From: Hydrogenophaga crocea
Lineage (GTDB): Bacteria > Pseudomonadota > Gammaproteobacteria > Burkholderiales > Burkholderiaceae_C
Assembly: GCF_011388215.1 (NCBI RefSeq)
Contig: NZ_CP049989.1
Coordinates: 3,410,001-3,474,000, forward strand
Length of the DNA stretch: 64,000 nucleotides
Direction: 5' to 3'
The position numbers and the translations under genes are program-made. Positions 28,137 to 38,158 of this stretch are shown here, one piece after another. Numbering within the stretch: the first letter of the stretch is position 1; each line of letters opens with the position of its first letter. The notes beneath the pieces are model-generated. The model was given only the letters and a program-made list of their open reading frames with translations, searched no databases and had not been told where the DNA came from.

Positions 28137-28496
28137 TCAGACCCCCAGGTAGACGCAGAGCAGGCCCAGCGTGGCGGGCAGCGCCTGCACGAACAGGATG
28201 CGCCGGCTCGCCGTGGCCGCGCCGTACAGCCCCGCCACCAGCACGCACAGCAGGAAAAACACCTTCACCCCGCCGTCGGCCGGGCCCAGCCAGAGCCCCC
28301 AGAACAGGCCCGCGGCCAGGAAACCGTTGTACAGGCCCTGGTTGGCCGCGAGCGTGCGCGTCTGCTCGGCGAATTCGGGCGTGAGGCCGAAGGCCTTGCG
28401 GCCCCGGGGCGTGTTCCACAGGAACATCTCGAGCACCAGGATGTAGACGTGCAGCAGCGCGATGAGCAGCACGACGGCGTTGGCCAGGGTGAACAT
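28137..28496 (-). CDS. DUF1304 family membrane protein
   Basis: A 119-residue protein with four predicted membrane helices, starting MFTLANAVVLLIALLHVYILVLEMFLW and containing FAEQTRTLAANQGLYNGFLAAGL, the characteristic stretch of DUF1304. Function unknown. It precedes ridA and the acyltransferase with very short gaps, so the three are likely one operon. Confidence 0.88.
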   Translation of the reverse strand: MFTLANAVVLLIALLHVYILVLEMFLWNTPRGRKAFGLTPEFAEQTRTLAANQGLYNGFLAAGLFWGLWLGPADGGVKVFFLLCVLVAGLYGAATASRRILFVQALPATLGLLCVYLGV

Positions 28497-28565
28497 GGTG
28501 AAAAGCCTCCTCCAGTGGTGCGCGCGATGCTAGCGCCAACGGCCGCCGGGGCCGGTCGCGTCCGT

Positions 28566-29057
28566 TCAGGGGCGCTCGCGCACGAACAGCTGCTCGTTCA
28601 CCGGCGTGCCCCACTGCGCGCCGCGCTCGGTGCGGGCCAGCGCGAAGCCGTGCGCTTCGTAGAGGTGGCGCGCCGCCAGCAGTTGATCGAAGGTCCACAG
28701 CCGCGTGCGGGGGTAGCCGCGCGCGTCGCACAGCGCCAAGGCCTCGCCGAGCAGTTGCCGCCCCACGCCCCGGCCCCGCAGCGCGTCGGATGCGATGAAC
28801 CAGCGCAGCTGCGCGCCCTCGCGCTCGGCGTGGCGGCCGTCGATGGCGATCGAGGCCTCGACGCGCCCGTCCAGCAGCGCGAGCCACAGGCCGTCGCGGC
28901 CGTCTTCGTAGCGGGTGCAGAAGGCCGCGAGCTCGCTCGCCACCTGGGCCTCGAAGGCCAGGCCGAAGCCGCTGGCGCCGGCGTAGTAACGGGCGTGCAG
29001 TTCGGCGATGCGGCCGATGCAGCCCGGCAGGTAACCGCGGTGGATCGCGAACGCCAT
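28566..29057 (-). CDS. GNAT family N-acetyltransferase
   Basis: A 163-residue GNAT fold protein. The acetyl-CoA loop is RGRGVGRQLLGEAL near 95, followed by TFDQLLAARHLYEAHGF near 128. The central LRWFIASDALRG stretch fits strand 4. Acceptor substrate unknown; N-terminal wording (MAFAIHRGYLPGCIGRIAELHARYYA) resembles proteins that occur fused to or near MarR regulators. ATG 29057 lies 11 bases after the neighbouring gene stop. Confidence 0.85.
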   Translation of the reverse strand: MAFAIHRGYLPGCIGRIAELHARYYAGASGFGLAFEAQVASELAAFCTRYEDGRDGLWLALLDGRVEASIAIDGRHAEREGAQLRWFIASDALRGRGVGRQLLGEALALCDARGYPRTRLWTFDQLLAARHLYEAHGFALARTERGAQWGTPVNEQLFVRERP

Positions 29058-29068
29058 GCTGCGCGCGC

Positions 29069-29683
29069 TCAGCCCTCGCCGCGCAGGGTGCGGCGCTGCT
29101 CGGCCGACAGCACCAGCGGCGCCACGATGGGCGCGCCGGTGTCGGCGCGGCGGAACGGGTTCTGGCGGTAGCGGCCGCTCAGCCGCTCGGGAATGGCCGC
29201 GCGCAGGATCTTGAGCACCGCGAACAGCGTGGCCACGGGCGTGGCGCGCACGGGCGCCGATGCCCCCTGGGTGTTCACCGCCACCTCGCAGGGGCCGAAC
29301 ATGGCGTCGAGTTCGGCCTTGCTGCCCGGCAGGCAGGTGCGCACCAGACCCACATAGGGCACCCGGGGGTCGGCCGGCAGGTTGCCGATGGGCGTGTGGC
29401 AGCACGCGGTGTACCAGCGCAGCAGGCCGCCGGGCTTGAGCGACATGCAGCGCAGCTGCTCGACACCCTGGGTGAAGTGCACGTGGCGCGGCCGCGTGGC
29501 CACCACCTCGGTGCCGCCGCGCGCGTCGAGCACGGTGTCGGCGCGCTCGAGGAATCGCGCGAAGGCCTGGCAGTCGCGGCAGTAGCAGACCGCGCGGCCC
29601 GCGACCTGCGGCGATTCGATGTGGCCCTGCACCGCGCCACACGCGCAACGCAGGGGGTGAACCAGATCGACCCGGCGCAGCAT
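29069..29683 (-). CDS. DUF6151 / GFA-like cysteine-rich protein
   Basis: A 204-residue protein with CACGAVQGHIE at the start, CYCRDCQAFARFL near 33 and ACCHTPIGNL near 95. This is the cysteine pattern of zinc-binding GFA-like proteins (named after glutathione-dependent formaldehyde-activating enzyme), here with an extra C-terminal region as in DUF6151. Function is not established. It lies 7 bases after proA and may be in its transcript. Confidence 0.75.
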   Translation of the reverse strand: MLRRVDLVHPLRCACGAVQGHIESPQVAGRAVCYCRDCQAFARFLERADTVLDARGGTEVVATRPRHVHFTQGVEQLRCMSLKPGGLLRWYTACCHTPIGNLPADPRVPYVGLVRTCLPGSKAELDAMFGPCEVAVNTQGASAPVRATPVATLFAVLKILRAAIPERLSGRYRQNPFRRADTGAPIVAPLVLSAEQRRTLRGEG

Positions 29684-29690
29684 GGACGCC

Positions 29691-30971
29691 TCAGCCGCGC
29701 ACCTCGCCTTCGCCCAGCACCACGTACTTGAGCGAGGTCAGGCCCTCCACGCCCACCGGGCCGCGGGCGTGGAACTTGTCGGTGCTGATGCCGATTTCGG
29801 CGCCCAGGCCGTACTCGAAGCCGTCGGCGAAGCGCGTGCTGGCGTTGACCATCACGCTCGCGGAATCGACCTCGCGCAGGAAGCGCTGCGCGTGCACGTG
29901 GTCGGTGGTGAGGATGGCGTCGGTGTGGTGGCTGCTGTAGCGGTTGATGTGCGCGATGGCCTCGTCCACGCCCTCGACCAGCTTGATGCTGATGACCGGC
30001 GCGAGGTATTCCTCGAACCAGTCCTGCTCGGTGGCGTCGACCAGTTTCGCACCGGCCACGCCCGCGAGCAGGGCCCGGCTCCCGGCGCACACGCGCATCT
30101 CCACGCCCTTGGCCGCAAAGATCGCGCCGATCTGCGGCAGGAAATCGGCGGCCACGCCGCGCGCCACGAGCAGGCTCTCGGTGGCGTTGCAAGGGCTGTA
30201 CTTCTGGGTCTTGGCGTTGTCGGTCACCTTGACCGCCAGGGCCAGGTCGCAGGGGTCGTCGACGTAGGTGTGGCAGTTGCCGTCGAGGTGCTTGATCACG
30301 GGCACCTTGGCCTCGGCGCTGATGCGCTCGATCAGGCCCTTGCCGCCACGGGGAATGATCACGTCCACGTACTGCGGCATGGCGATGAGCTGGCCCACGG
30401 CGGCGCGGTCGGTGGTGGGCACGAGCTGCACCGCGTCGGCCGGCAGGCCGGCCTCGAGCAGCGCCTGCTGCACCAGGGCCGCGAGCGCGCGGTTCGAGTC
30501 GATGGCCTCGGAGCCGCCGCGCAGGATGGCCGCGTTGCCGCTCTTGATGGCGAGCGAGGCGGCCTCGATGGTCACGTTGGGTCGGCTCTCGTAGATCATG
30601 CCGAACACGCCGATGGGCACGCGCATCTGGCCCACGCGGATGCCGCTGGGCATCTGCTTCAGGCCCGAGACCTCGCCGATGATGTCGGGCATGGCCGCGA
30701 GCTGCTCGCAACCCTGGGCGCAGGTCTCGAGCACCTTGGGCGTGAGCTTGAGCCGGTCGACCATGGGCTCGGCCAGGCCGTTGGCGCGCGCGCGTTCGAG
30801 GTCTTTGGCGTTCTCCGCCGCCAGTGGCGCACCGCTCTCGCGCAGCAGGGCGGCCAGGCGGCGCAGGGCGCGGCCCTTGGTGGCCGCACTGGCCCGCGCC
30901 ATCAGGCGCGAAGCCGCCAGGGCCTGCTGGCCCAGGGTGTGCATGAGTTCGGTGGTGTTGGTGGCGTTCAT
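29691..30971 (-). CDS. proA: Gamma-glutamyl phosphate reductase
   Basis: Reduces L-glutamyl 5-phosphate with NADPH to glutamate semialdehyde, the second step of proline synthesis. The 426-residue product has the ALDH-like fold: [19 protein letters not shown] near 110, GNCHTYVDD near 215 and the catalytic cysteine in [15 protein letters not shown] near 255. Length is standard. proB is not adjacent. ATG 30971 is divergent from the large gene starting at 31152. Confidence 0.97.
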   Translation of the reverse strand: MNATNTTELMHTLGQQALAASRLMARASAATKGRALRRLAALLRESGAPLAAENAKDLERARANGLAEPMVDRLKLTPKVLETCAQGCEQLAAMPDIIGEVSGLKQMPSGIRVGQMRVPIGVFGMIYESRPNVTIEAASLAIKSGNAAILRGGSEAIDSNRALAALVQQALLEAGLPADAVQLVPTTDRAAVGQLIAMPQYVDVIIPRGGKGLIERISAEAKVPVIKHLDGNCHTYVDDPCDLALAVKVTDNAKTQKYSPCNATESLLVARGVAADFLPQIGAIFAAKGVEMRVCAGSRALLAGVAGAKLVDATEQDWFEEYLAPVISIKLVEGVDEAIAHINRYSSHHTDAILTTDHVHAQRFLREVDSASVMVNASTRFADGFEYGLGAEIGISTDKFHARGPVGVEGLTSLKYVVLGEGEVRG

Positions 30972-31061
30972 GGGCGCGATTTTCGCACCGGGGCGCCAAA
31001 GCCCCCAAGCGTGACCAGGGCGTGGTCCCGGGGCGCACCGGATCCTCCTCCAACCGGTGGA

Positions 31062-31090
31062 CGCCACCATGACTTTCGGCACTGGTGGCG
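31062..31090. repeat. Inverted repeat between proA and the large gene
   Basis: CGCCACCA (31062-31069) and TGGTGGCG (31083-31090) are exact inverted halves separated by 13 bases. They lie in the 180-base divergent gap, 62 bases before the large gene start, and could be a regulator site or an RNA hairpin in its leader. No clear -10/-35 pair is seen in this gap. Confidence 0.4.
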
Positions 31091-31138
31091 CCGCCCCATC
31101 GCTGCGCCAATGGCCTCTTCGGCGCCCATGCGCCTGAC

Positions 31139-31143
31139 AGGAG
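31139..31143 (+). promoter_or_regulatory. Ribosome binding site deciding the start of the large gene
   Basis: AGGAG is 8 bases before the ATG at 31152. In-frame ATG codons at 31110 and 31128 have no such site, so 31152 is chosen. Confidence 0.7.
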
Positions 31144-31151
31144 CCATCGCC

Positions 31152-34100
31152 ATGAAACTCAGGGTCTTCGTCTTGTCGGCGCAGGGCAACCGCGCCGTGG
31201 CGGGCGCGCCGGTGAGCCTGGTGCTCACCGTGGCCAAAGCACAGCGCTTCGAACTCGCCACGGCCTTCACCGATCGCCAGGGCTACGCCCGGCTGGAGCT
31301 GCGCCAGAACGACAAAGGGCAGCGCCTGCTGGCCGCGCTCGCGGCGGCGGGCGAGCAGGCGGCGAACCAGCCTGTCGCGCTCACGCTGGAGGTGCCCGGC
31401 AACCCCGAATGCTCGCGCCTGCTGTTCGAACGCGAGGCCCGCGACCCGCAGCTCGCGCCCAACGCGCCGGTGGCGAGCGCGCCCTGGAACGCGCTGGGCC
31501 TGGTGCTCGATGCCGACACGCCCGTGGTGCTGCGCGCCGACAAGCCCGTGGCACGCGGGCCCGAGGGCCGCGTGAGCGAGCCCGACGCCACCGACTACGC
31601 GCTGTCGCCGCAGTCCTTCCTGATGCAGCCGCTGGTGCGCACCGGCGACGGCAGCTGCGAACACCTGATGCCGGCAAGCCTGCCCCTGCGCGAGTACACG
31701 CTGCACGAGGTGGCGGTGCTCACGCCTGCGCGGGGGCGCGAGCCCGTGAGCGCGCTGCCCAGCGTGGGCGCCGAGCCGGCACAGGACACCCACATCCTCT
31801 GGGGCCAGTTGCTCAAGTTCCGCCAGACCTGGCGCTCGCTCGGCCATTCCCTGGGCGAGATCAAGTACAGCCTCACCCTCGCGCCCGGCGAAGCGGTGAA
31901 GGTGGCGGTGATCGACTGGAAACGCAGCGACCAGGCCCGGCGCGAGGGCAGCAACAGCAGCAGCGAAGGCCTCACCCACGAGCAGACCGCCGAGCGCGAC
32001 ATCGACGACATCGTGAGCGGCCGCGTGGAGGAGATGCAGCGCGGCGCCTCCATCATGGGCGGGCTCGCAGGCGCCATGGACTTCACCATCCCGCAGTACG
32101 GCATCTCGGCGGCCGGACGCCATTCCATCGGTGCGGGCATGGCCTACACGGAGGGCACGCGCGAGGTCGCGGCCTCGGCGCACGAGAACATCCACCAGCA
32201 GGTCATGCAGCGCTCCAACCTCGCGCGCACGCAGAACAGCACGGTGGTGGTGCAGGCCACCCAGGCCGAGAGCGACCAACTGGCCACGCGCATCGTGGCC
32301 AACATGAACCGCGGCCATGCCCTGTCCATCCTCTACTACGAGATCCTGCGCCATCTGGCCGTGCGCACCGAGTACGTCCGGGCCGACCCCTGCGTGCTGG
32401 TGCCGGTCTCGCCCATCGGCTTCGACCGCGGCCTGGCGCGCCGCTACCGCGCGCAGCTCGAGCCCGCGCTGCTCGACCGCCGCCACGCCGCGGGCTTCGA
32501 CGCGATCGAGCGCATCGCCGCGGGCGCGGGCCAGACCGGCGCGGCGCCGTCCGCCACCCCAGCCGCGCCCGCCGCGCCCGACGCGCCTTCGCCGGTGGCC
32601 ACGCGCTTCGTGGTCACCTTCAGCACCGAATGGCGGCGCAACTACCTGCTCAACGAGTTCGTCGCCCCGGCCGACACCGCAGGCGCCATCCGCGTGCTCG
32701 CCGAGCTGGCCGACGGCACGCAAGTGCCCCTGGTGTCGCTCGACAGCCGCCCGCCGGTGCTCGAGCAATTCACCAACATCTCGCAGTTCCCCGCGCAGTG
32801 GCCGGGCTGGAACGTGGGTCTGGAAGCACGCAGCGGCGCCAACGGCCCCGCGGGCCGCATCGTCGCCAGCTTCGTGAACACCGCCGCCACGCTGGACCTG
32901 CGCCAGTTGCGCCGCATCGTGCTGCGCTGGCGCCGCGTGGGGCCCAACATCCCGGGCGCCGAGCTCGACGGCTGGAACCTGCGCGCGCTCAAGGTCACCG
33001 CCCGCACGGTCGACCGCGAGCACGTGCTCGTGGACCACACCTACGCGCTGGCCAGCGGGCAGCACGAGCTGTTTCCGCCAACCGCCTCCGACCAGTTCAT
33101 CGAGAACACCAGCGCGCCGCTGCGCACGCCCGATCTCGGCGCGCCGGCGCCCGCGCCCGGGCCGTCGCCGGCGCCCGCGCCTGCGACGGCCGCTGTGCCC
33201 GACGAGGTGCTCGCGACCGCGCTCGTCAACCACCTCAATGACAACCGCTTCCACTACGGCGCCCAGGTGTGGCTCAACATGGATCCGCGCGAGCGGCGCA
33301 TGCGCCTGATGCCCTACGCCGGCCACGTGATGGCGCGCGCCGGCGACCAGCCGCTGGCCATGTCGGGCAACCACCTGGCCTTCCGCTACCACGGCGAACT
33401 TCCCGAGGAGCTGCGCGCGGCCGCCGAGGTGGGCACGCCGCCCGCGCCGCGGGAAAGCATCGCCTCGCTGCCCACGCGCGGCGTGTTCGCCGAAGCCCAC
33501 CTGGGCCAGTGCAACGCGGCCGAGGAGCGCGACATCACGCGCTACTGGGCGTTCGACGAACTGCCCGTCTCGCTGCTGCCCAACATCGACGCGCTCAAGG
33601 GCGGTGCACGCGGCAGCATGCCCACCATCACGCCCGACAGCCTGGGCCAGGGCGTGCTCGGCGTGCAGAACTGGCCGGGCTTCCCGGGCGTGGGCGAGGC
33701 CGTGGCCAAGGCCCTGGAGCTCATGGGCAAGAGCGACATCTTCCGCGACATGTCGGCCAGGCAGGAGGTGGCGCAGGTGATGGCCAAGCTGATCGAGGCG
33801 GCCAAACCACCGGCCCTCAGCGGCGCGGGCGTGGGGGCGGCCTGGGGCGGCGCCAGCCCTGCGCCATCGGCCGCGCCGGCCGCACCGGCCGCACCGGCCG
33901 CAGGCAAGCCCGATGCCCCCGCCTCGGGCGTGTCGCTGGACCCGGGCCGCTACGCCGGCAGCCTCGCGCCCACGCAGGCCTTCGACCAGGGCGTGGTGAC
34001 CGACCGGCTGCTCGACAAGCTCGATCTGCCCCAGCCCGAGAAAGACGAGATCAAGGCCGACCACCTGCGGCAGAACCTCGCGGCGCCGGCCGCGCCGCCC

Positions 34101-34826
34101 GCCCCGCGCACGGTGGACGTGTTGCTGAGCGCGCGCGTGGCCGACAGCGTGGGCGCCACGCGCGCGCTCAATGGCACCGTCACGCTGTACTTCTTCGGCC
34201 CCGGCCATGCGAACCAGACCGCCGGCCCGGTGGCCTCGGCCGTGCTGCAGGTGGAGCGCGGCGTGGCCGTCGGGCGTTCGGTTCAACTGCCGCCGGCGAG
34301 CTACAGCGTGCGCGCGCACTACGAGCCGATGTACGCCGAGAGCGACCTCGCCTTCCTCAACGAACCGCAATTCGCGAGCACCGGCGTGAACCTGCGCGGT
34401 CTGGTGAGTCTGGTGCACGACCTGATGCAGCGCGACCTGGGCAGCGAGTTCGCCGAGCTCATCCGCGGCGACAACGTGGTGGTGCAGGGCAAGACCCGCC
34501 GCTTGCAGGTGGAACTGAGCGTGGACCTCGCGCCCGATGGCCAGCACAAGTTCAGCGCCACGCTGGGCAGCAACGCCGGGGTGACGGTGGACGCCAACCG
34601 CAAGATCGGCTTCGACAGCGACGGCCTGGCCAAGACCGCGGCGGGCATCGCGGGGGCGCTCAAGGGCGCGGGGGCGGCCGCCACGGCGCTGCTGTCGCTG
34701 GTGCGGCTGCAGTCCAACCTCGACATGGGCGGCAAGCTCAGCAGCAGTGCAGACACCGAGCTCCGGCTCGAATTCACGCCGCGCTACGTGCGCGACGCCT
34801 TCATCAAGGTCACCCCTTCGACCTGA
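31152..34826 (+). CDS. Large uncharacterised protein (1224 residues), multidomain
   Basis: I do not recognise a named function. Residues 1-80 read as a beta-sandwich with [16 protein letters not shown], like a peptidase-regulatory or Ig-like module. Residues 214-420 carry the most distinctive block: [36 protein letters not shown], a Ser/Glu-rich turn, ERDIDDIV, a Gly-rich stretch and [20 protein letters not shown]. From memory this block resembles large hypothetical proteins scattered across bacteria with no known role. Pro/Ala linkers near 463-485, 663-683 and 896-920 separate further domains, and the last 250 residues form another beta-rich region containing a Gly/Ala-rich segment near 1165. 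No signal peptide or membrane helix is clear, so it is probably cytoplasmic or released by an unknown route. It stands alone between proA and a MarR operon. Confidence 0.75.
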   Translation: MKLRVFVLSAQGNRAVAGAPVSLVLTVAKAQRFELATAFTDRQGYARLELRQNDKGQRLLAALAAAGEQAANQPVALTLEVPGNPECSRLLFEREARDPQLAPNAPVASAPWNALGLVLDADTPVVLRADKPVARGPEGRVSEPDATDYALSPQSFLMQPLVRTGDGSCEHLMPASLPLREYTLHEVAVLTPARGREPVSALPSVGAEPAQDTHILWGQLLKFRQTWRSLGHSLGEIKYSLTLAPGEAVKVAVIDWKRSDQARREGSNSSSEGLTHEQTAERDIDDIVSGRVEEMQRGASIMGGLAGAMDFTIPQYGISAAGRHSIGAGMAYTEGTREVAASAHENIHQQVMQRSNLARTQNSTVVVQATQAESDQLATRIVANMNRGHALSILYYEILRHLAVRTEYVRADPCVLVPVSPIGFDRGLARRYRAQLEPALLDRRHAAGFDAIERIAAGAGQTGAAPSATPAAPAAPDAPSPVATRFVVTFSTEWRRNYLLNEFVAPADTAGAIRVLAELADGTQVPLVSLDSRPPVLEQFTNISQFPAQWPGWNVGLEARSGANGPAGRIVASFVNTAATLDLRQLRRIVLRWRRVGPNIPGAELDGWNLRALKVTARTVDREHVLVDHTYALASGQHELFPPTASDQFIENTSAPLRTPDLGAPAPAPGPSPAPAPATAAVPDEVLATALVNHLNDNRFHYGAQVWLNMDPRERRMRLMPYAGHVMARAGDQPLAMSGNHLAFRYHGELPEELRAAAEVGTPPAPRESIASLPTRGVFAEAHLGQCNAAEERDITRYWAFDELPVSLLPNIDALKGGARGSMPTITPDSLGQGVLGVQNWPGFPGVGEAVAKALELMGKSDIFRDMSARQEVAQVMAKLIEAAKPPALSGAGVGAAWGGASPAPSAAPAAPAAPAAGKPDAPASGVSLDPGRYAGSLAPTQAFDQGVVTDRLLDKLDLPQPEKDEIKADHLRQNLAAPAAPPAPRTVDVLLSARVADSVGATRALNGTVTLYFFGPGHANQTAGPVASAVLQVERGVAVGRSVQLPPASYSVRAHYEPMYAESDLAFLNEPQFASTGVNLRGLVSLVHDLMQRDLGSEFAELIRGDNVVVQGKTRRLQVELSVDLAPDGQHKFSATLGSNAGVTVDANRKIGFDSDGLAKTAAGIAGALKGAGAAATALLSLVRLQSNLDMGGKLSSSADTELRLEFTPRYVRDAFIKVTPST

Positions 34827-34930
34827 GAACCGCCAGCGCATCGCCCGGGGCAATGCCCCTGGCCGCAGCCCCGTCTTTGCCCCGCCGCCGACCCGCGGGT
34901 CGCTTCGGCCGTGATTTAATGCCGCGACAA

Positions 34931-34948
34931 TATCTGCCTAGGCAAGTA
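34931..34948. promoter_or_regulatory. MarR-type operator palindrome
   Basis: TGCCTAGGCA (34935-34944) is a perfect palindrome and its flanks extend the symmetry partly (TATC ... AGTA). It lies 15 bases before the marR start, overlapping the likely promoter, and is of the TTGCCTAGGCAA kind used by MarR/EmrR-type repressors in this order. It probably mediates self-repression of the efflux operon. Confidence 0.65.
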
Positions 34949-34959
34949 AATTCACGGCC

Positions 34960-35445
34960 ATGAAATCCCGTCCTCCCGCCACCGCCTTCTACCGGCCCGA
35001 CTCCCTGCAACCCGACGAAGCCGTGGGCCGGCTCATGCGCCAGATCCTGCTCGCCACCACCGCCGAGGTGGAACGCGAGATGGCCCCGCTGGGCCTGACC
35101 GAGGCGCAGTGGATGCCGCTGTTCAAGCTGCACCAGGGCCACGCCTCCACCACCACCGAGCTGGCGCGCGAATGCCGCATCGACACCGGCGCCACCACGC
35201 GCATGGTCGACCGGCTCGAAGAAAAGGGCTTCATCGAGCGCGAGCGCTCGGCCGAAGACCGCCGCGTGGTCAAGCTCGCGCTCACCGAGCAGGGCCGCGC
35301 CACCGCCGAGCACATCCCGGCCAGCCTGTGCCGGGTGCAGAACGAGCTGCTGCGCGGCTTCACACGCGAGGAGTTCAACACCCTCAAGGCGCTGCTGCGG
35401 CGCATGCTCGACAACGCCACCTCGCTGCAGGAGGCCGGCCAATGA
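34960..35445 (+). CDS. MarR family transcriptional regulator (EmrR-like)
   Basis: A 161-residue winged-helix repressor. The DNA-binding region is TTTELARECRIDTGATTRMV, followed by the wing AEDRRVVKLALTEQG with the usual D-x-R motif. It probably represses its own operon through the palindrome at 34931-34948 and releases it when small aromatic or drug-like ligands bind. Its TGA overlaps the ATG of the outer-membrane factor gene. Together with the next three genes it forms a self-regulated tripartite efflux operon. Confidence 0.92.
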   Translation: MKSRPPATAFYRPDSLQPDEAVGRLMRQILLATTAEVEREMAPLGLTEAQWMPLFKLHQGHASTTTELARECRIDTGATTRMVDRLEEKGFIERERSAEDRRVVKLALTEQGRATAEHIPASLCRVQNELLRGFTREEFNTLKALLRRMLDNATSLQEAGQ

Positions 35446-36884
35446 ACACCGCTGCTTCCTTCACGCGCTGGCTGCTCGCGCCGATCGCGGCCGCCGCGCT
35501 GCTCGCGGGTTGCGCGAGCCAGCAGGGCATCGTGCCTTCGAGCGCGCAGCTGCGCGACGCGGCCTCGCTGGGCCTGAGCGCCGAGCAGGCCGCGGCCGAG
35601 GTGGCGCCGGTGGCGCCCCAGTGGTGGCACGCGCTCGGCGACGCGCAGCTCGACCGCCTGGTGGACCAGGCGCTGCAGGGCAACCCCAACCTGCGGATGG
35701 CGCAGGCCCGCGTGGCGCGCGCGCTGGCGGCCGCCGACGGGGCCGACGCCGCGCGCGGCCCGCAGCTCAATGGCGCCTTCGACGCCACCCACCAGCGCTT
35801 CACCGCCAAGGGCATGATCCCGGCGCCGCTGGCCGGCCGCATCGAAGACACCGCCACGCTGCAGCTCAGCGGCAGCTGGGAAATCGACTTCTTCGGCAAG
35901 CACCGCGCCGCGCTCGACGCCGCGCTCGGCAACGCCCAGGCCGCGCAGGCCGACGCCGCCGCCGCGCGCACCCTGCTCTCGACCAACGTGGTGCGCAGCT
36001 ACGTGCAGATCGCCCGCCTGCAGGAACAGCGCGCGCTGGCCGAGCGCGCGCTCGCGCAGCGCGAGGCCATGCTGGGCCTGGTGCGCGAGCGCGCCGCGGC
36101 CGGCCTCGACGGCGTGCTCGAACTGCGCCAGAGCGAAGGCACCGTGCCCGAGGCGCGCCAGCAGCTCGAGGCCGTGAACGAACAACTGGCGCTGGCGCAG
36201 AACGCGCTCGCGGCGCTGATCGGCCAACCCGCGCAGAACCCGCTGCGCTCGCCCGTGCAGCTGGCCGCGCTGCAGCCGCTGCCGGAGCCGCAGGCCCTGC
36301 CGGCCGACCTGCTGGGCCGCCGCGCCGACATCGCGGCCGCGCGCTGGCGCGTGCAGGCCGCGGGCAGCGAGGTCGACGCCGCGCGCGCCCAGTTCTATCC
36401 CAACATCAACCTGGTGGCCTATGTGGGCCTCTCGAGCATCGGCCTCAACCAGCTGCTGAGCAGCGGCGCGCAGCAATGGGGCATCGGCCCCGCGGTGCGG
36501 CTGCCGATCTTCGACGCCGGCCGCCTGCGCGCCAACCTGCGCGGCAGGAACGCCGACCTCGACGCCGCGGTGGAGAGCTACAACGCCGCCGTGATCGAGG
36601 CCGTGCACGAGGTGGCCGACCAGCTCGCCTCGGCGCGTTCGGTGGCGCTGCAGCGCGCGCAACAGCAGCAGGCGCTGCAGGCCGCCGAGTCGGCCTACGA
36701 CATCGCGGGCCAGCGCTACCGCGCGGGCCTCTCGAGCCACCTGCAGCTGCTGTCGGCCGAATCGGCCGTGCTCGCGCAGCGCCGGCTCGACGCCGATCTG
36801 CGCGCGCGCACCCTGCAGGCCCAGGTGAACCTGGCCCAGGCCCTGGGCGGCGGCTGGCAGGCCGACGCGCCCCAAGCCCGCTGA
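35442..36884 (+). CDS. Outer-membrane efflux lipoprotein, NodT/OprM family
   Basis: A 480-residue trimeric TolC-like channel subunit with signal peptide and lipobox LLAGC at Cys24. The two repeated long-helix hairpins are visible as Ala/Gln/Glu-rich stretches; WWHALGDAQLDRLVDQAL near 60 and VRSYVQIARLQEQRALAERAL near 185 are typical of the family. It would connect the EmrA-like adaptor to the outside. ATGA overlap with marR. Confidence 0.93.
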   Translation: MNTAASFTRWLLAPIAAAALLAGCASQQGIVPSSAQLRDAASLGLSAEQAAAEVAPVAPQWWHALGDAQLDRLVDQALQGNPNLRMAQARVARALAAADGADAARGPQLNGAFDATHQRFTAKGMIPAPLAGRIEDTATLQLSGSWEIDFFGKHRAALDAALGNAQAAQADAAAARTLLSTNVVRSYVQIARLQEQRALAERALAQREAMLGLVRERAAAGLDGVLELRQSEGTVPEARQQLEAVNEQLALAQNALAALIGQPAQNPLRSPVQLAALQPLPEPQALPADLLGRRADIAAARWRVQAAGSEVDAARAQFYPNINLVAYVGLSSIGLNQLLSSGAQQWGIGPAVRLPIFDAGRLRANLRGRNADLDAAVESYNAAVIEAVHEVADQLASARSVALQRAQQQQALQAAESAYDIAGQRYRAGLSSHLQLLSAESAVLAQRRLDADLRARTLQAQVNLAQALGGGWQADAPQAR

Positions 36885-36926
36885 CCCACGCCCCACCGCA
36901 CACCCCCTTTCTTCCGGACGCTCCCC

Positions 36927-38156
36927 ATGGACCAGAACACCGCCCCCACCCCCGCTCCCGGCAACCCGAACCGCAAGAAGGCGCTGCTCGCCATCGCCGC
37001 GGTGGTCGTCTTCGGCGGCCTCGCCGCCGGCGGCTACGAATGGCTGGTCGCCAGCCAGTACGAAACCACCGACAACGCCTACGTGCAGGGCGACCTGGTG
37101 CAGATCACGCCGCAGATCGGCGGCACGGTGCAGGCCATCCTGGCCGACGAGACCGACTTCGTGAAGGCCGGCCAGCCGCTGGTCAAGCTCGACCCGGCCG
37201 ACGCGCAGCTCGCGCTCGAACAGGCCGAGGCCCAGCTCGCGCAGACCGTGCGCCAGGTGCGCAAGCTCTACGCCGACAACGGCGCCTTCGACGCCCAGGC
37301 CGCCGCGCGCCAGGCCGACGTGGCGCGCGCGCGCAACGAGGTCGCGCGCGCCAGCGACGACCTGCAGCGGCGCCAGTCGCTCGCGGGCAACGGCGCGGTG
37401 TCCAAGGAAGAACTGCAGCACGCCGAGGCCCAGCTGGCCGCCGCGCGCAGCGCGCAGGCCGCGGCCGAGGCCGCGCTCAACGCCGCGCGCGAGCAGCTCG
37501 CGAGCAACCGCGCCATGACCGACGGCACCTCGGTCGAGCAGCACCCCCTGGTGCAGACCGCCGCCGCCAAGGTGCGCGAGGCCTGGCTGGCCACGCAGCG
37601 CCTCACCCTGCCCGCGCCGGTCGACGGCTACGTGGCCAAGCGCACCGTTCAGCTGGGCCAGCGCGTGGCCGCGGGCGCGCCGCTGCTGTCGGTGGTGCCG
37701 CTGCAGCAGGTCTGGGTCGACGCCAACTTCAAGGAGGTGCAGCTGCGCCACATCCGCATGGGCCAGCCGGTGGAGCTCACCGCCGACGCCTACGGCAAGC
37801 AGGTGCGCTACACCGGCCACGTGGCCGGCCTGGGCGCGGGCACGGGCGCGAGCTTTGCGCTGCTGCCGGCGCAGAACGCCAGCGGCAACTGGATCAAGGT
37901 GGTGCAGCGCGTGCCGGTGCGCATCGCGCTCGACCCCGGCCAGCTCGAGGCGCACCCGCTGCGCGTGGGCCTCTCCATGGACGTGAAGGTGGACGTGCAC
38001 CAGCAGAACGGCCGCACGCTGGCCACTGCGCCCGCGAGCAACCGCAGCAGCACGCAGGCCTTCGACCACGCCGCCGGCGACGCCGAGGCGCGCGTGCAGC
38101 GCATCATCGACGCCAACCTGGGCCACGCCCGCCTGGCCGCGAACAAAGCGGGCTGA
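36927..38156 (+). CDS. emrA: EmrA/HlyD-family membrane fusion protein
   Basis: A 409-residue periplasmic adaptor: one N-terminal membrane helix (about 14-33), biotinyl-lipoyl half-motifs YVQGDLVQITPQIGGTVQAI near 52 and LPAPVDGYVAKRTVQLGQRV near 230, a coiled-coil hairpin between them (about 90-215), and a beta-barrel domain with VWVDANFKEVQLRHIRMGQPV. These are EmrA hallmarks. It joins the EmrB-like pump to the NodT channel. The gap after the channel gene is 42 bases. Confidence 0.94.
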   Translation: MDQNTAPTPAPGNPNRKKALLAIAAVVVFGGLAAGGYEWLVASQYETTDNAYVQGDLVQITPQIGGTVQAILADETDFVKAGQPLVKLDPADAQLALEQAEAQLAQTVRQVRKLYADNGAFDAQAAARQADVARARNEVARASDDLQRRQSLAGNGAVSKEELQHAEAQLAAARSAQAAAEAALNAAREQLASNRAMTDGTSVEQHPLVQTAAAKVREAWLATQRLTLPAPVDGYVAKRTVQLGQRVAAGAPLLSVVPLQQVWVDANFKEVQLRHIRMGQPVELTADAYGKQVRYTGHVAGLGAGTGASFALLPAQNASGNWIKVVQRVPVRIALDPGQLEAHPLRVGLSMDVKVDVHQQNGRTLATAPASNRSSTQAFDHAAGDAEARVQRIIDANLGHARLAANKAG

Positions 38157-38158
38157 CC

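Noticed and set aside
31110..31130. Upstream ATG starts for the large gene at 31110 and 31128
   Set aside because: Neither has a ribosome site, and the extra residues have no resemblance to a signal peptide; ATG 31152 has AGGAG at 8 bases.
29691..34853. A 1720-residue minus-strand frame running through proA and opposite the large gene
   Set aside because: Only its last 426 codons are proA; the remainder is a GC-driven shadow, and the plus-strand gene has a proper ribosome site and domain structure.
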